Counted from the stretch's first letter, positions 52,306-63,441 are shown. The stretch is DNA of 64,000 nt from Deltaproteobacteria bacterium (GCA_020056965.1 JAGVGT010000047.1:1-64000); one strand, 5' to 3'. The notes: generated by a model not told the origin, from the letters alone. Numbers and translations are program-made.

Positions 52306-52395
52306 ATGCGGTGGGACAGGTTTGCTGAAAACGCGCCGACGCTTGCCAAGGAATATCGGGATATGTATATTGCAGGAATATACACGGAGGTGTGA
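52306..52395 (+). other. 29-codon open frame coupled to brnT
   Basis: Encodes MRWDRFAENAPTLAKEYR and continues to a TGA that overlaps the brnT ATG (TGATG). The coupling suggests a real small peptide or the surviving end of an upstream gene. No ribosome site is obvious and I do not recognise it. Confidence 0.3.
52364..52384 (+). promoter_or_regulatory. Inverted repeat before brnT, candidate operator
   Basis: TGTATATT, GCAGG, AATATACA: a perfect 8-base inverted repeat 11 bases before the brnT start. Toxin-antitoxin operons are usually repressed by their antitoxin at such a site. Confidence 0.5.
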
Positions 52396-52691
52396 TGAGG
52401 CCTTTTGACAAGATCACCGGGTTTGAGTGGGACCAGGGTAACGGGCAAAAGAGTACCGCCAAGCATGGCGTTACCCAGGGCGAGGCCGAGCAGGTCTTTT
52501 TCTATGAACCTCTGGTCATGCTGGATGACCTTAAGCACAGCCAGGCTGAACCACGTTTTCACGCGCTGGTGCAAACCGCCGACGGACGGTTGCTGCACAT
52601 CACCTTTACCATTCGCGGCACCATGCTACGGGTTATCTCGGCCCGGGACATGCACCGTAAGGAGCGAGCGATCTATGAACAAGCGACTTAA
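52395..52691 (+). CDS. brnT: BrnT-family ribonuclease toxin
   Basis: 98 aa from the ATG at 52395 (GGAGG 4 bases upstream). BrnT signatures: FDKITGFEWDQGNGQKSTAKHGVTQGEAEQVFF (family FEWD...KHGV pattern), then RFHALVQTADGRLLHITFTIRG and RVISARDMHRKERAIYE with the Arg and His/Lys residues of the RelE-like active site. It cleaves RNA and stops growth until neutralised by the antitoxin encoded next. The final 17 bases overlap the antitoxin gene. Confidence 0.93.
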   Translation: MRPFDKITGFEWDQGNGQKSTAKHGVTQGEAEQVFFYEPLVMLDDLKHSQAEPRFHALVQTADGRLLHITFTIRGTMLRVISARDMHRKERAIYEQAT

Positions 52692-52965
52692 AGAGATCCC
52701 GACCTTCACTACGGAGGAGGAAGAGCGGGTCTTCTGGCAGACCCACGATTCAACCGAGTTCCTTGATTGGTCGAAGGGTGGGAAAGCCACTTTCCCGAAC
52801 CTCAAGCCGACCACGCAGTCCATCTCCTTGCGACTGCCGCTCTGGATGCTGCAGTCAATCAAGGCCGCGGCCAGTCGGCAGGATGTGCCGTATCAATCTC
52901 TGATCAAGATCTGGCTGAGCGAGAAACTTGACGAGCTCGCAAAAAGTCGAAATCAACCAACTTGA
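52675..52965 (+). CDS. brnA: BrnA-family antitoxin (CopG/ribbon-helix-helix type)
   Basis: 96 aa from the ATG at 52675, preceded by AAGGAG. It overlaps brnT by 17 bases. FTTEEEERVFWQTHDSTEFLDW at the start binds the toxin in related proteins, and the C-terminal half (SISLRLPLWMLQSIKAAASRQDVPYQSLIKIWL) is a ribbon-helix-helix dimerisation and DNA-binding domain. The pair most likely represses its own promoter at the inverted repeat at 52364-52384. Confidence 0.9.
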   Translation: MNKRLKEIPTFTTEEEERVFWQTHDSTEFLDWSKGGKATFPNLKPTTQSISLRLPLWMLQSIKAAASRQDVPYQSLIKIWLSEKLDELAKSRNQPT

Positions 52966-53152
52966 CCAACGATAAATCAATGTTTGATTGGCTCTGTTCG
53001 TCGTTCTCGCGGCTTTTTGCGAGGACGACAAACTTGGTGATCCGCAGCACGGGGTAAAATAGCGGAATTGGGTTCTTAAGCAAACTCCGCGGTCAGCTCA
53101 GGGATTTTTTCGTAATACCTAAGGCCAATGGGTAATTGGGTGTGCGACAATA

Positions 53153-53187
53153 AAAAAAGGGGGAACCGGGCAAACCGGTTCCCCCTT
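53153..53187 (-). terminator. Terminator of acs
   Basis: Perfect 14-base stem (AAAGGGGGAACCGG / CCGGTTCCCCCTTT) with a GCAAA loop. On the minus strand it is followed by a T7 tract. It lies 23 bases past the acs stop. Confidence 0.92.
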
Positions 53188-53210
53188 TGGCTACTGCGTT
53201 TGTTGACAGC

Positions 53211-55202
<1,992 letters not shown>

Positions 55203-55373
55203 GCTACCTCCTGGATGTTTGGGGCTGACCACCACAAAGTGGTATGGCCGACGGGGGATAATCCGAGCGGCCTGGTAATAAGTTCAGTCCTCCTTGATAC
55301 CAACCGAGCGCGGTAGTGGTCAAGAAAAAATAATTATTGTCAATACGTACTCCCTATAAGTACCTTCTAGTAG

Positions 55374-55403
55374 TTGACACGGACCGGTCGTTTTCAGTAG
55401 AAT
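55374..55403 (+). promoter_or_regulatory. Sigma-70-type promoter for the cNMP/CBS/DUF294 gene
   Basis: TTGACA at 55374-55379, an 18-base spacer and TAGAAT at 55398-55403. Predicted start about 55410, 58 bases before the ATG. Confidence 0.65.
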
Positions 55404-55467
55404 CACTCACTTTGGGTCCGGTTTTGCGGCGTTGCCTCCGGATCCGTTGCGGCCAACAGGGGGAGCC

Positions 55468-57408
55468 ATGGTTTTTGCCAAAGCGCAGCCGAACGGGCGG
55501 GAAATCGCCCCGGCGGTGGTCGTCGAGTTTCTCAAAAAAACCATGCCCTTCAACGAGCTGGATGAGGAGTCGATCCTCCATCTGGCCGCCAGCTGCCGGG
55601 TCGATTTCTTTCCCAAAGGTGTGCGGCTGCTCACGGCCGGGGAGTCTGAGCTGCCCTGGCTTTATCTGATCCAGCGCGGCGGGGTGAAGACCTTCCTGAC
55701 CGACGACGGCGGGGCCGTGTCGCTCAAGGATTACCGGGGCGAGGGGGCCTGCATCGGCGCCCTGGGCATCATCCACGGCACCCACGCCAACTTAAACGTC
55801 GAAACGGTCGAGGACACCTTCTGCTTTCTGCTGCCCCGGGCGGTTTTTCTGGAACTGATCGAAAAACAGCCCGGCGTCGCCCAGTATTACCTTAAGAGTT
55901 TTACCGAGAAGATCGTCCACACCGCCTACAGCGAACTGCGCCACCACCGCATGGCCAGCCGGGCCAACGAGGATCTCTACCTGTTCACCGTCACCGCCGG
56001 CGACATCATCAAGGGCGCTCCCCATAAAATCGGCGCCTACGCCACCATTCAGGAAGCGGCCAAGGAAATGAGCCTGCAACGGGTCGGCTCCCTGTTGATC
56101 CACGAACAGGCGGATCCGGAGCGGATCATCGGCATCGTCACAGATCGGGACCTGCGGACCAAGGTGGTGGCGGCCGGCTGTTCTCACGGCGAGTCGGTGA
56201 CCGGCATCATGAGCAGCCCGGTCAAAAGCGTGCCGGCCCAGTCCATCTGCTTCGACGTGCTGCTGCAGATGATGGCCACCGGCATCCACCACCTGGCCGT
56301 GGAGCGGGGCGGCAAGGTGGTGGGGGTGATTACCTCCCACGACATCATGCTGCTCCAGGGCCACTCACCCTACTATCTCTTTAAGGAGATCGTCGCCCAA
56401 CAGGAGATTGCCGGCCTCTATCCCCTGGCCCGGAAGATCCCCGAGGTGGTCCGCAACCTGATCCGCGAGGGCGGCAAGGCCGGCAACATCACCCGGATGA
56501 TCTCGATTTTAAACGACCACATCCTCGAGCGGCTCCTCTCCCTGCTGGAGCAGGAACTGGGGCCGCCGCCAGTCCGTTACTGTTGGCTCTTGATGGGCAG
56601 CGAGGGGCGCCGCGAGCAGACCTTCAAGACCGACCAGGACAACGCCATCATCTATGCCGATCCCGAAGACGCTGAGCAACGCGCCAAGGTCGAGGCCTAT
56701 TTTAGTGAGTTCGCCCGGCGGGCCATCGACCACCTGGTCGCCTGCGGCTACCCGCTCTGCCCCGGCGAGATGATGGCCAGCAACCCCCAGTGGCGCCAAC
56801 CGCTTTCGGTCTGGCGGGATTATTTCCAGGGCTGGATTTCCTCCCCCGATCCCCAGGCCCTGCTGAACGCCTCGATCTTCTTCGATTTCCGGGCCGGCTA
56901 CGGCGATTCCACCCTGGCCGACGAGCTGCGCCTGAACCTGCAGCGATTGACCAGGGAGAGCGAGCTCTATCTCCTGCACATGGCCCGCGACAGCATGAAC
57001 TGCCGGGCACCCCTCTCCTTCTTTAAAAACATCATCGTCGAAAAAAACGGCGCCCACCAGAACAAGCTGGACATCAAAACCCAGGGGTTGCAGCCCTTCG
57101 TGACCTTCGCCCGGGTTCTGTCCCTGAAATATGCGATCCGGGAGACCGGGACCCTGGCCCGGTTGCAGGCCCTGGCCGATGGCGGCCAGATCTCCCAGGA
57201 GCTTTGGGCGGCCGCCGCCAGCGCCTACGAGATGCAGATGCAGCAGCGCCTGATCCACCAGTTGCGCCAGCTGGAAGAGGGGGTGACGCCGGACAACCAT
57301 ATCGATCCGGCCACCTTAAGCGAGCTGGACAAGCGGATGCTCCGAGACTCCTTCGCCGTGATCGACCGGCTGCACAGCTTTCTCGCCACCATCTTTCCGG
57401 TCGCCTGA
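55468..57408 (+). CDS. cNMP-binding/CBS/DUF294 putative nucleotidyltransferase
   Basis: 646 aa from the ATG at 55468 (GGGGAG upstream). Domains in order: cyclic-nucleotide-binding-like barrel (about 25-145), two CBS repeats (about 180-300, with GIVTDRDLRTKVVAAG and GVITSHDIMLLQ), DUF294 nucleotidyltransferase (about 345-480, with LLMGSEGRREQTFKTDQDNAIIYAD, the GS..R and DxD-type catalytic residues), and a DUF294 C-terminal helical part. It resembles GlnD-like uridylyl/adenylyl transferases. Genes of this type often lie with acs, actP and a DnaQ-like exonuclease; a signalling role in acetate use is inferred. Confidence 0.9.
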   Translation: MVFAKAQPNGREIAPAVVVEFLKKTMPFNELDEESILHLAASCRVDFFPKGVRLLTAGESELPWLYLIQRGGVKTFLTDDGGAVSLKDYRGEGACIGALGIIHGTHANLNVETVEDTFCFLLPRAVFLELIEKQPGVAQYYLKSFTEKIVHTAYSELRHHRMASRANEDLYLFTVTAGDIIKGAPHKIGAYATIQEAAKEMSLQRVGSLLIHEQADPERIIGIVTDRDLRTKVVAAGCSHGESVTGIMSSPVKSVPAQSICFDVLLQMMATGIHHLAVERGGKVVGVITSHDIMLLQGHSPYYLFKEIVAQQEIAGLYPLARKIPEVVRNLIREGGKAGNITRMISILNDHILERLLSLLEQELGPPPVRYCWLLMGSEGRREQTFKTDQDNAIIYADPEDAEQRAKVEAYFSEFARRAIDHLVACGYPLCPGEMMASNPQWRQPLSVWRDYFQGWISSPDPQALLNASIFFDFRAGYGDSTLADELRLNLQRLTRESELYLLHMARDSMNCRAPLSFFKNIIVEKNGAHQNKLDIKTQGLQPFVTFARVLSLKYAIRETGTLARLQALADGGQISQELWAAAASAYEMQMQQRLIHQLRQLEEGVTPDNHIDPATLSELDKRMLRDSFAVIDRLHSFLATIFPVA

Positions 57409-57410
57409 GC

Positions 57411-58118
57411 ATGCGGAGCTTGCTCGAACGACTGGGCCTGGCCGGCAAACCCAGTCCGCTGCTCCTGCAGAACCGCGCCTTCTTCGCCGGCTTCGATCAG
57501 ACCCGGCCGTTGGCCGATTATCGCTTTGTGGTGCTGGATACCGAACTGACCGGGCTGGATCGCCGGGACGAGATCATCTCGATCGGGGCGGTGCGGATCA
57601 GCAACCTGCAGATCGAACTGGGCGCCACCTTTCATCAGTACGTCCGGCCCAGCAACCTCAACCACAACCAGGCCACCTTCATCCACCAGATCACCCCGGA
57701 GCAGCTTCGGGAGGCCCCGACCATCGAGGAGGTCCTGCCAGCCTTTGTGGAGTTTTGCGGGGACAGTCTGCTGGTCGGCCATTTTCTCGACATCGACATG
57801 GGCTTTCTCAACCGGGCGGCCCGCAAGACCATGGGCGGCATCCTGGCCAATCCGGCGGTTGACACTCTGCGGTTGGCCAAAGCCTACAAGGAGGCGAATC
57901 TGAGCTGCGACTACGGCTACTGTGACCAGTCTTTTTCCTACAATCTGGACGATCTGAGCGAGGAATTCAACCTGCCGCGCTTTAAGGCCCATGACGCCCT
58001 GGAAGATGCCCTGCAATGCGCCTACCTTTTTTTATTTTTGGCCAGAAAGCTGGGCGGCGGCCAGGTGCAAACCCTGCAAGAGCTCCACCAGGTCGGCCGA
58101 CCGGTGCTGTTGCGATAG
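57411..58118 (+). CDS. DnaQ-like 3'-5' exonuclease
   Basis: 235 aa. The ATG at 57411 is two bases past the upstream stop. Exonuclease motifs: FVVLDTELTGLDRRDEIISIGAV (Exo I DxE), LLVGHFLDIDMGFLNRA (Exo II) and FKAHDALEDALQCAYLF (Exo III, HxxxxD). It would degrade DNA or RNA from the 3' end. It is cotranscribed with the DUF294 gene, a pair conserved near acs/actP in other proteobacteria, where its role is not understood. Confidence 0.92.
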   Translation: MRSLLERLGLAGKPSPLLLQNRAFFAGFDQTRPLADYRFVVLDTELTGLDRRDEIISIGAVRISNLQIELGATFHQYVRPSNLNHNQATFIHQITPEQLREAPTIEEVLPAFVEFCGDSLLVGHFLDIDMGFLNRAARKTMGGILANPAVDTLRLAKAYKEANLSCDYGYCDQSFSYNLDDLSEEFNLPRFKAHDALEDALQCAYLFLFLARKLGGGQVQTLQELHQVGRPVLLR

Positions 58119-58370
58119 GAGCCAAGAGCAACCGGAATCAGGATGGCTGTGAAGAAAAACGCACTCACCACAGAAAGTACTTTGAACTAAAAGCTGAACA
58201 GGGTAACCAGGTATTTTCGCTAAGTAATAACCAGTAGCCCTGCTAAGTAACAAAAGCGCCGGATACGTATTTCTTTGCAGCACAGTTAAAAATTTTATGG
58301 TAGCTACACTGGACGAGTTTGGTTTGTGTAACAATGTGGTATAGGCAAAACTTGAAAAAGGAGACCGCAC

Positions 58371-58427
58371 ATGGAAAAAATTAAAACGGCCCATCAAAAC
58401 TACTTTCAAGGAGGGGGCATGCGATGA
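58371..58427 (+). CDS. 18-residue leader peptide before the DUF485 gene
   Basis: ATG at 58371 follows AAAGGAG at 7-base spacing. The frame encodes MEKIKTAHQNYFQGGGMR, then TGA, which overlaps the DUF485 ATG (ATGA). Its GGGM codons are part of a very strong ribosome site (AAGGAGGGGG) for DUF485. A coupled leader peptide is likely, either regulatory or only a means of keeping the mRNA open. Confidence 0.5.
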   Translation: MEKIKTAHQNYFQGGGMR

Positions 58428-58735
58428 GCGCCAAAACGACCAATCCCATCCTTGATGACCCGGAATTCAAGGAACTGGCCCGGCAGAAGAACAAGGTTTC
58501 GTTGATTCTGACCATCGCCGAGTTGGTTCTTTATTTCGGTTTCATCGCCCTGATCGCCTATAACAAGCCCTTTCTGGCCCAGAAAATCTCCGAAGGTTCG
58601 GCCATCACCATTGGGATTCCCATTGCCGTCGGGGTGATCATCCTGTCATGGGTGCTCACCGGGATCTACATCTATTGGGCGAACAACACCTATGACGAGA
58701 TGGTCAAACGCGTCAAAAAACGGTTCGGAGGTTGA
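58424..58735 (+). CDS. DUF485-family membrane protein
   Basis: 103 aa with two TM segments (about 28-48 and 65-88). The start PILDDPEFKELARQKNKVS and the TM pattern are typical of DUF485 (YjcH-like) proteins, which are almost always encoded directly before acetate or monocarboxylate symporters. Its TGA overlaps the symporter ATG. It is presumed to be a small accessory subunit of the transporter. Confidence 0.93.
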   Translation: MSAKTTNPILDDPEFKELARQKNKVSLILTIAELVLYFGFIALIAYNKPFLAQKISEGSAITIGIPIAVGVIILSWVLTGIYIYWANNTYDEMVKRVKKRFGG

Positions 58736-60468
58736 TGACCATGCCAACGCAAGCACTACAGTATCAAACCGTCATCGGCACCCTGAACACGACCGCCATC
58801 GTCTGTTTCCTGATCTTCGTGGCCGCTACTCTGGCGATCACCTACTGGGCCGCCCTGCGGACCAAGACCGCCAGCCAGTTCTATGCGGCCGGCGGCGGCA
58901 TCACCGGCATGCAGAACGGCCTGGCCCTGGCCGGCGACTATATGAGCGCCGCCTCCTTCCTCGGCATCGCCGGTCTGGTTTCCACCAAGGGCTACGACGG
59001 CCTGATCTATTCGGTGGGCTGGCTGGTCGGCTGGCCCATCGTGATGTTCCTGATCTCCGAGCCGCTCAGGAACCTCGGCAAGTTCACCCTCTCCGACGTG
59101 GTCGCCTTCCGCTTGAAGCAGAAGCCGATCAAGACGGCGGCGGCCATCGGTTCGCTGGTCACGGTGCTCTTCTACCTGACCGCCCAGATGGTCGGGGCCG
59201 GAACCCTGATCAAGCTGATGTTCAACCTGCCCTACGAATCGGCCCTGTATATCGTCGGCGGCCTGATGATCGCCTACGTACTCTTCGGCGGCATGCTCGC
59301 CACCACCTGGGTCCAGATCATCAAGGCCTGTTTGCTGCTGGGCGGGGCAACCCTGCTGGTGATCCTGACCCTGAGCAAGGTTGATTTCAGCTACCCCAAA
59401 CTGTTCCAGATGGCCGCCGATAAATACGGCAGCGGCTTCCTGGAGCCGGGCGGTCTGGTCTCCGATCCGCTCGACGCCTTTTCGCTGGGTCTGGCCCTGA
59501 TGTTCGGCACCGCCGGCCTGCCCCACATCCTGATGCGTTTCTACACCGTGCCCGATGCCCGCACGGCCCGGAAGTCGGTCTTCTACGCCACCGGCTTCAT
59601 CGGTTACTTCTACATCCTCACCGTCACCATCGGCTTCGGCGCCGCGGTCCTGGTCGGCAAGGACTTCATCATGTCGATCGATAAGGGCGGCAACATGGCG
59701 GCCCTGACCCTGGCCGAGTTCAACGGCGGCAGCCTCTTCCTGGGCTTCCTGGCCGCGGTGGCCTTTGCCACCATCCTGGCGGTGGTCGCCGGCCTCACCC
59801 TGGCCGGGGCCTCGGCCCTCTCCCATGACCTTTATGTCGGGGTTTTCCGCAGCGGCAAGGCCAACGACCGGGACGAGATGCGGGTCGCCAAAATGGCCAC
59901 TATCGGTCTGGGGATCTGCGCGGTCCTCCTGGGCATACTATTTAAAGGTCAGAACGTCGCCTTCATGGTCGGTCTGGCCTTCGCGGTGGCCTGTAGCGCC
60001 AATTTCCCGGCCCTGTTGATGTCCATCGTCTGGAAACGCTTCACCACGGCCGGGGCGGTGGCCAGCATTTACACCGGCATGGTTCTGGCGGTGGGGCTGA
60101 TCATGCTGTCGCCGACGGTCTATGTCGATGTCTTCCAGGCCAAGGAGATGAAGGTCGTGAATGGCGCTACCGCGGTGGTGGCCAAGCTCGAAAAGGAACT
60201 AAAAGACCCGGCTCTGGCCCCGGAACTGCTGACCGTCAAGCAGGCTGAACTGACCAAGGCCAAGTCCGACGTGACCGCGGCCAAGGCGTTCGTTGAACCC
60301 GCGCCCTTCCCGATGAAGAACCCGGCGGTTTTCTCCATGGGTTTGGCCTTCCTGGTCGGTATCCTGGTCTCGCTGATGAAACGTGAGGAAGAGGCCGAGG
60401 AGATGTTCGAGTCCGAGAAGGTCCGGACTTACGTCGGCATCGGCGCCGAGGGGGCCAGCAAGCACTAA
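58735..60468 (+). CDS. actP: ActP-like cation/acetate symporter
   Basis: 577 aa from the ATG at 58735 (overlapping the DUF485 stop; an ATG at 58741 is an alternative). A sodium:solute symporter-family protein with about 13 TM segments: TASQFYAAGGGITGMQNGLALAGDYMSAASFLGIAG at the start, GTAGLPHILMRFYTVPDARTARKS in the middle and LTLAGASALSHDLYVG. Between the last two TM segments is a charged helical insertion of about 60 residues (KLEKELKDPALAPELLTVK...) not found in E. coli ActP. It imports acetate with a cation and works with Acs. Confidence 0.92.
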   Translation: MTMPTQALQYQTVIGTLNTTAIVCFLIFVAATLAITYWAALRTKTASQFYAAGGGITGMQNGLALAGDYMSAASFLGIAGLVSTKGYDGLIYSVGWLVGWPIVMFLISEPLRNLGKFTLSDVVAFRLKQKPIKTAAAIGSLVTVLFYLTAQMVGAGTLIKLMFNLPYESALYIVGGLMIAYVLFGGMLATTWVQIIKACLLLGGATLLVILTLSKVDFSYPKLFQMAADKYGSGFLEPGGLVSDPLDAFSLGLALMFGTAGLPHILMRFYTVPDARTARKSVFYATGFIGYFYILTVTIGFGAAVLVGKDFIMSIDKGGNMAALTLAEFNGGSLFLGFLAAVAFATILAVVAGLTLAGASALSHDLYVGVFRSGKANDRDEMRVAKMATIGLGICAVLLGILFKGQNVAFMVGLAFAVACSANFPALLMSIVWKRFTTAGAVASIYTGMVLAVGLIMLSPTVYVDVFQAKEMKVVNGATAVVAKLEKELKDPALAPELLTVKQAELTKAKSDVTAAKAFVEPAPFPMKNPAVFSMGLAFLVGILVSLMKREEEAEEMFESEKVRTYVGIGAEGASKH

Positions 60469-60500
60469 GCTGCAACCCAGACGCGATAGTTGGGAATTAA

Positions 60501-60538
60501 ATGGGGCCGGACAGATCACTCTGTCCGGCCCCATTTTT
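60501..60538 (+). terminator. Rho-independent terminator of the DUF485-actP transcript
   Basis: Stem ATGGGGCCGGACAG / CTGTCCGGCCCCAT with a six-base loop, followed by TTTTT. It lies 32 bases after the actP stop. Confidence 0.92.
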
Positions 60539-60591
60539 AGTAGGACGGGACGTTGGGCGGAAGTTGCCTGGCGTGGCCAACCCAAAGGCAG

Positions 60592-61905
60592 TTAAGAAAA
60601 TCCTTCGATCTTCTCGATCAGTTTTTCCCCGGGTTTGCCGAACAGGAAACCCTGGGCATAGGTGACGCCCAGCTCCCGGAGCTTCTCGAACTCCGCAATG
60701 GTCTCCACCCCTTCGGCGATGATCTCCGATTCGATACCCCGGGCCAGGTTGACCATGGATTTGACAATCTCCTGCTTGATGAAGCTCTTGTCCACCCCCC
60801 GCACAAAGGAGATGTCCACCTTCATAAAACCGGGATGCAGCTCCATGACCCGCTCCAGGTCGGAATAGCCCTTGCCGATATCGTCATGGGCCTGGACGAT
60901 ACCGATGTCCTTGTAATCCTTCATCGCCACCCGGAAGATGTCGTAGTTGTCGATGGCCAGCCGCTCGCTGACCTCGAAAACCACGTTCTCCGGTTTGAGC
61001 TTCAAGTCTTCCAGGAGATCGCTGAGGTAGGCGCCGCGGAACTCCGGATCATGGATGGTCATGGTCAGGGTGTTGACGAAGATCTTCTTGTTGGTCTTCA
61101 TGTGGCGGACCCGCTCCAGGGCCTTCTTGCGACAGAGCCGGTCGAGCTCGAAGGAAAGTCCGCATTCGGCGGCAATGATGAAGAGCAGCAGGGGGCTGCA
61201 GAACTCGGTCTCGGCCGGCCCCCGGGAAAGGGCCTCGTAGCCCAGGATCGACAGGTCGGCAACGGCGACGATGGGCTGAAACACCGTGTTGATCTGCTGC
61301 TCGATGATGATCTTCTGGAGGTTGAACTTGGAGTGATAGTCCTGTTTGATGGCCATGAACTCGCCCATCTTCTTGGCGTTATTGATCAGCTGGGTGATCA
61401 GCCGCAGGTTGTTGACCATGGGGTTGTTCAGCACCAGGGCATAACCGATGGAGGGGCGGGCGTTCTGCTTGAGGTAGGGATAGAAAGTCTCGAAGACCTT
61501 TTTTTCGATGGGCAGCCGAACCCGTTCGGCGATGGTCTCCAGGTGCTGGAGCAGCTGGGTGTGGTCCTTGCGCGGCGCCGAGAGGAAGATGATGAAGGAG
61601 TCGACATCGAATAGATCGATGACGATGATGTCCTCCTTGCGCAGCTCCTCGTCGCGGATGCGCATGAGGACCCCGGAGATGGTTTTCAGCAATTCGGTGT
61701 AAATAGTACTGCCGTAAAGGTATTCGATCTTGCTCAGGTGGTTGATCTGGACGGTTACGCAGGCCATGTAATGAAGCTTTTCAAGAATATCCTCGACCTC
61801 GGGGAACTTGCTGATGATGGTCGGCAGCCCCAGGTCGGCGTTGTAGTAGAAACCGGAGTCGGCCTGCAGCTGCTCCGCATTGGTCTTATCGATTTTTTTC
61901 ATCAT
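60592..61905 (-). CDS. EAL-domain protein with degenerate GGDEF-like domain
   Basis: 437 aa from the ATG at 61905. The N-terminal half (about 20-190) resembles a GGDEF fold without the GGDEF signature. The C-terminal EAL domain (about 200-437) has FQPIVAVADLSILGYEALSRG, NTLTMT, FEVSERLA, AHDDIGKGYSDL, MKVD and AEGVET. The catalytic Glu, Asn, Asp-Asp and Lys positions are all kept, so it could hydrolyse cyclic-di-GMP. No signal or TM segment is visible, so it is cytosolic. It is divergent from mltA. Confidence 0.88.
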   Translation of the reverse strand: MMKKIDKTNAEQLQADSGFYYNADLGLPTIISKFPEVEDILEKLHYMACVTVQINHLSKIEYLYGSTIYTELLKTISGVLMRIRDEELRKEDIIVIDLFDVDSFIIFLSAPRKDHTQLLQHLETIAERVRLPIEKKVFETFYPYLKQNARPSIGYALVLNNPMVNNLRLITQLINNAKKMGEFMAIKQDYHSKFNLQKIIIEQQINTVFQPIVAVADLSILGYEALSRGPAETEFCSPLLLFIIAAECGLSFELDRLCRKKALERVRHMKTNKKIFVNTLTMTIHDPEFRGAYLSDLLEDLKLKPENVVFEVSERLAIDNYDIFRVAMKDYKDIGIVQAHDDIGKGYSDLERVMELHPGFMKVDISFVRGVDKSFIKQEIVKSMVNLARGIESEIIAEGVETIAEFEKLRELGVTYAQGFLFGKPGEKLIEKIEGFS

Positions 61906-62099
61906 GGTCCAAGCCAGATTTGGAGATCGGCGGTTTGCCGGCGGAGCGCTTCGTAAGGATGCCCCAGCAGAATTAGCACTTCCCGAAAGATTTGACAACG
62001 CGATGTGGAGAGATTTTTTTATGATCACTCCGTCGATGATCAGTTATATTTACCAGGGTTGTGGAAAACGCAGCCCATGGCGCAAGGAGAGCGATCTAA

Positions 62100-63272
62100 A
62101 TGGACGCAGTTTGTTTAAAAAAAACCTGGCTTTTTCTGCTGCTGGCCCTGCTCGGCTGGCCGGGGATGATCTGGGCGAAAACCGCTGAATCAACTTCCTG
62201 CCGGGCGGTGGAGGTGGACATCCGGGCTGTCCTCGGAATCGACGACCTGGCCGGCGCCGGCTTGGAGGAAGCGATTGGCGCCAGTCTGCGCTATCTGGCC
62301 AAGCTGCCCGCCGCCAAGAACTACAACCTCTGTGATCGGCAAGTCTCCGTGGCCGAACTTAAAAACAGCCTCAAGGAGCTTCGCTCGCTCTGGCGCACGA
62401 CCGGCGGCGGCCGGGAGTTTTCCAAGCGGCTGGCGGAGGGCTTTGTACTCCTGGCGGTCCAGAAGGACGACCAGGAAAAAAAGGTCATGATCACCGGCTA
62501 TTTCGAGCCGATGTTGGAAGGGGCCTTGCACAAAGAGACCCCCTTTCTCTATCCGCTCTACCCGGTGCCGACCGATCTGGTCCAGAAGGGTGGCGAAGTG
62601 GGACGTCTCGACGGCGGCCGACTGGTGCCCTATTGGACCAGGGGTGAGATCGAGGAGCAGAACCTGCTGGCCGGGCAGGAACTGGTCTATCTGAACGACC
62701 CGGTGGAGGCCTTCATTCTCCAAGTCCAGGGTTCCGGGCGGGTCCGGTTGCGGGATGGCTCCGTGCGCCGCCTGCAATACGGTGCCAAGAACGGTCGCCC
62801 CTACCGGAGCATCGGCAAATTTCTGGTGGAGCGCGGGGCCATGGGCCTCGACGAGGTCACCCTGCCAACCATCAGCGCCTATCTCAAGGCCCACCCGGAT
62901 GAGGCCCAGGAGATTCTCCAGTACAACGAATCGTTCGTCTTCTTCCGGTGGGGTAACCCGGATCAGGCCGGTCCCCTGGGCAGTCTCGGGGAACCGCTCA
63001 CCCCCGAGCGTTCCGTAGCCCTGGATCGGGAATGCTTTCCGCCGGGCGCCCCGGCCTTTTTATTTGGCCGCAAACCCAAATTCAACGACAAAGACGAAAT
63101 CATCGGCTGGTCCAAGATGCAGCGTCTGGTTTTCAATCAGGACAGCGGTTCGGCCATCCGCGGCCCGGGGCGACTCGATCTGTTTCTGGGCTGTGGCGCC
63201 CGGGCCCGGGCCACGGCCGGAGTCTTGAAAGGGCAAGGCCGCCTTTACTTTTTACTGAAGAAAAAGAAATAG
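62100..63272 (+). CDS. mltA: Membrane-bound lytic murein transglycosylase A
   Basis: 390 aa. An N-terminal hydrophobic signal (about 8-27) exports it; no lipobox is seen, unlike E. coli MltA. Family motifs: MITGYFEPMLEGALH, YWTRGEIEEQNLLAGQELVYLNDPVEAFILQVQGSGR, YRSIGKFLVERGAM and the C-terminal 3D domain with the catalytic-Asp stretch GRLDLFLGCGARA. It cleaves the glycan strands of peptidoglycan to form 1,6-anhydro ends. The PilT-like gene starts 169 bases downstream. Confidence 0.94.
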   Translation: MDAVCLKKTWLFLLLALLGWPGMIWAKTAESTSCRAVEVDIRAVLGIDDLAGAGLEEAIGASLRYLAKLPAAKNYNLCDRQVSVAELKNSLKELRSLWRTTGGGREFSKRLAEGFVLLAVQKDDQEKKVMITGYFEPMLEGALHKETPFLYPLYPVPTDLVQKGGEVGRLDGGRLVPYWTRGEIEEQNLLAGQELVYLNDPVEAFILQVQGSGRVRLRDGSVRRLQYGAKNGRPYRSIGKFLVERGAMGLDEVTLPTISAYLKAHPDEAQEILQYNESFVFFRWGNPDQAGPLGSLGEPLTPERSVALDRECFPPGAPAFLFGRKPKFNDKDEIIGWSKMQRLVFNQDSGSAIRGPGRLDLFLGCGARARATAGVLKGQGRLYFLLKKKK

Positions 63273-63441
63273 TTGCCCGCTGGCGGCTCAGGTGGCTAGA
63301 GTGAACTGAGGATTCGGCCTGCCCTCTGCAGCCGGATCAGGCCCCTGAGTAGTTAATAGTTGCCCGATTTACCCGGGATTTTGTAAGATTTCCACGCCAG
63401 TCCGCCGAAATTAGCCCAACCAGAGCCGCAAGGACCAAACC

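Noticed and set aside
52188-52598. 136-codon minus-strand frame spanning the brnT promoter
   Set aside because: It conflicts with the clear BrnT product on the plus strand and has no ribosome site.
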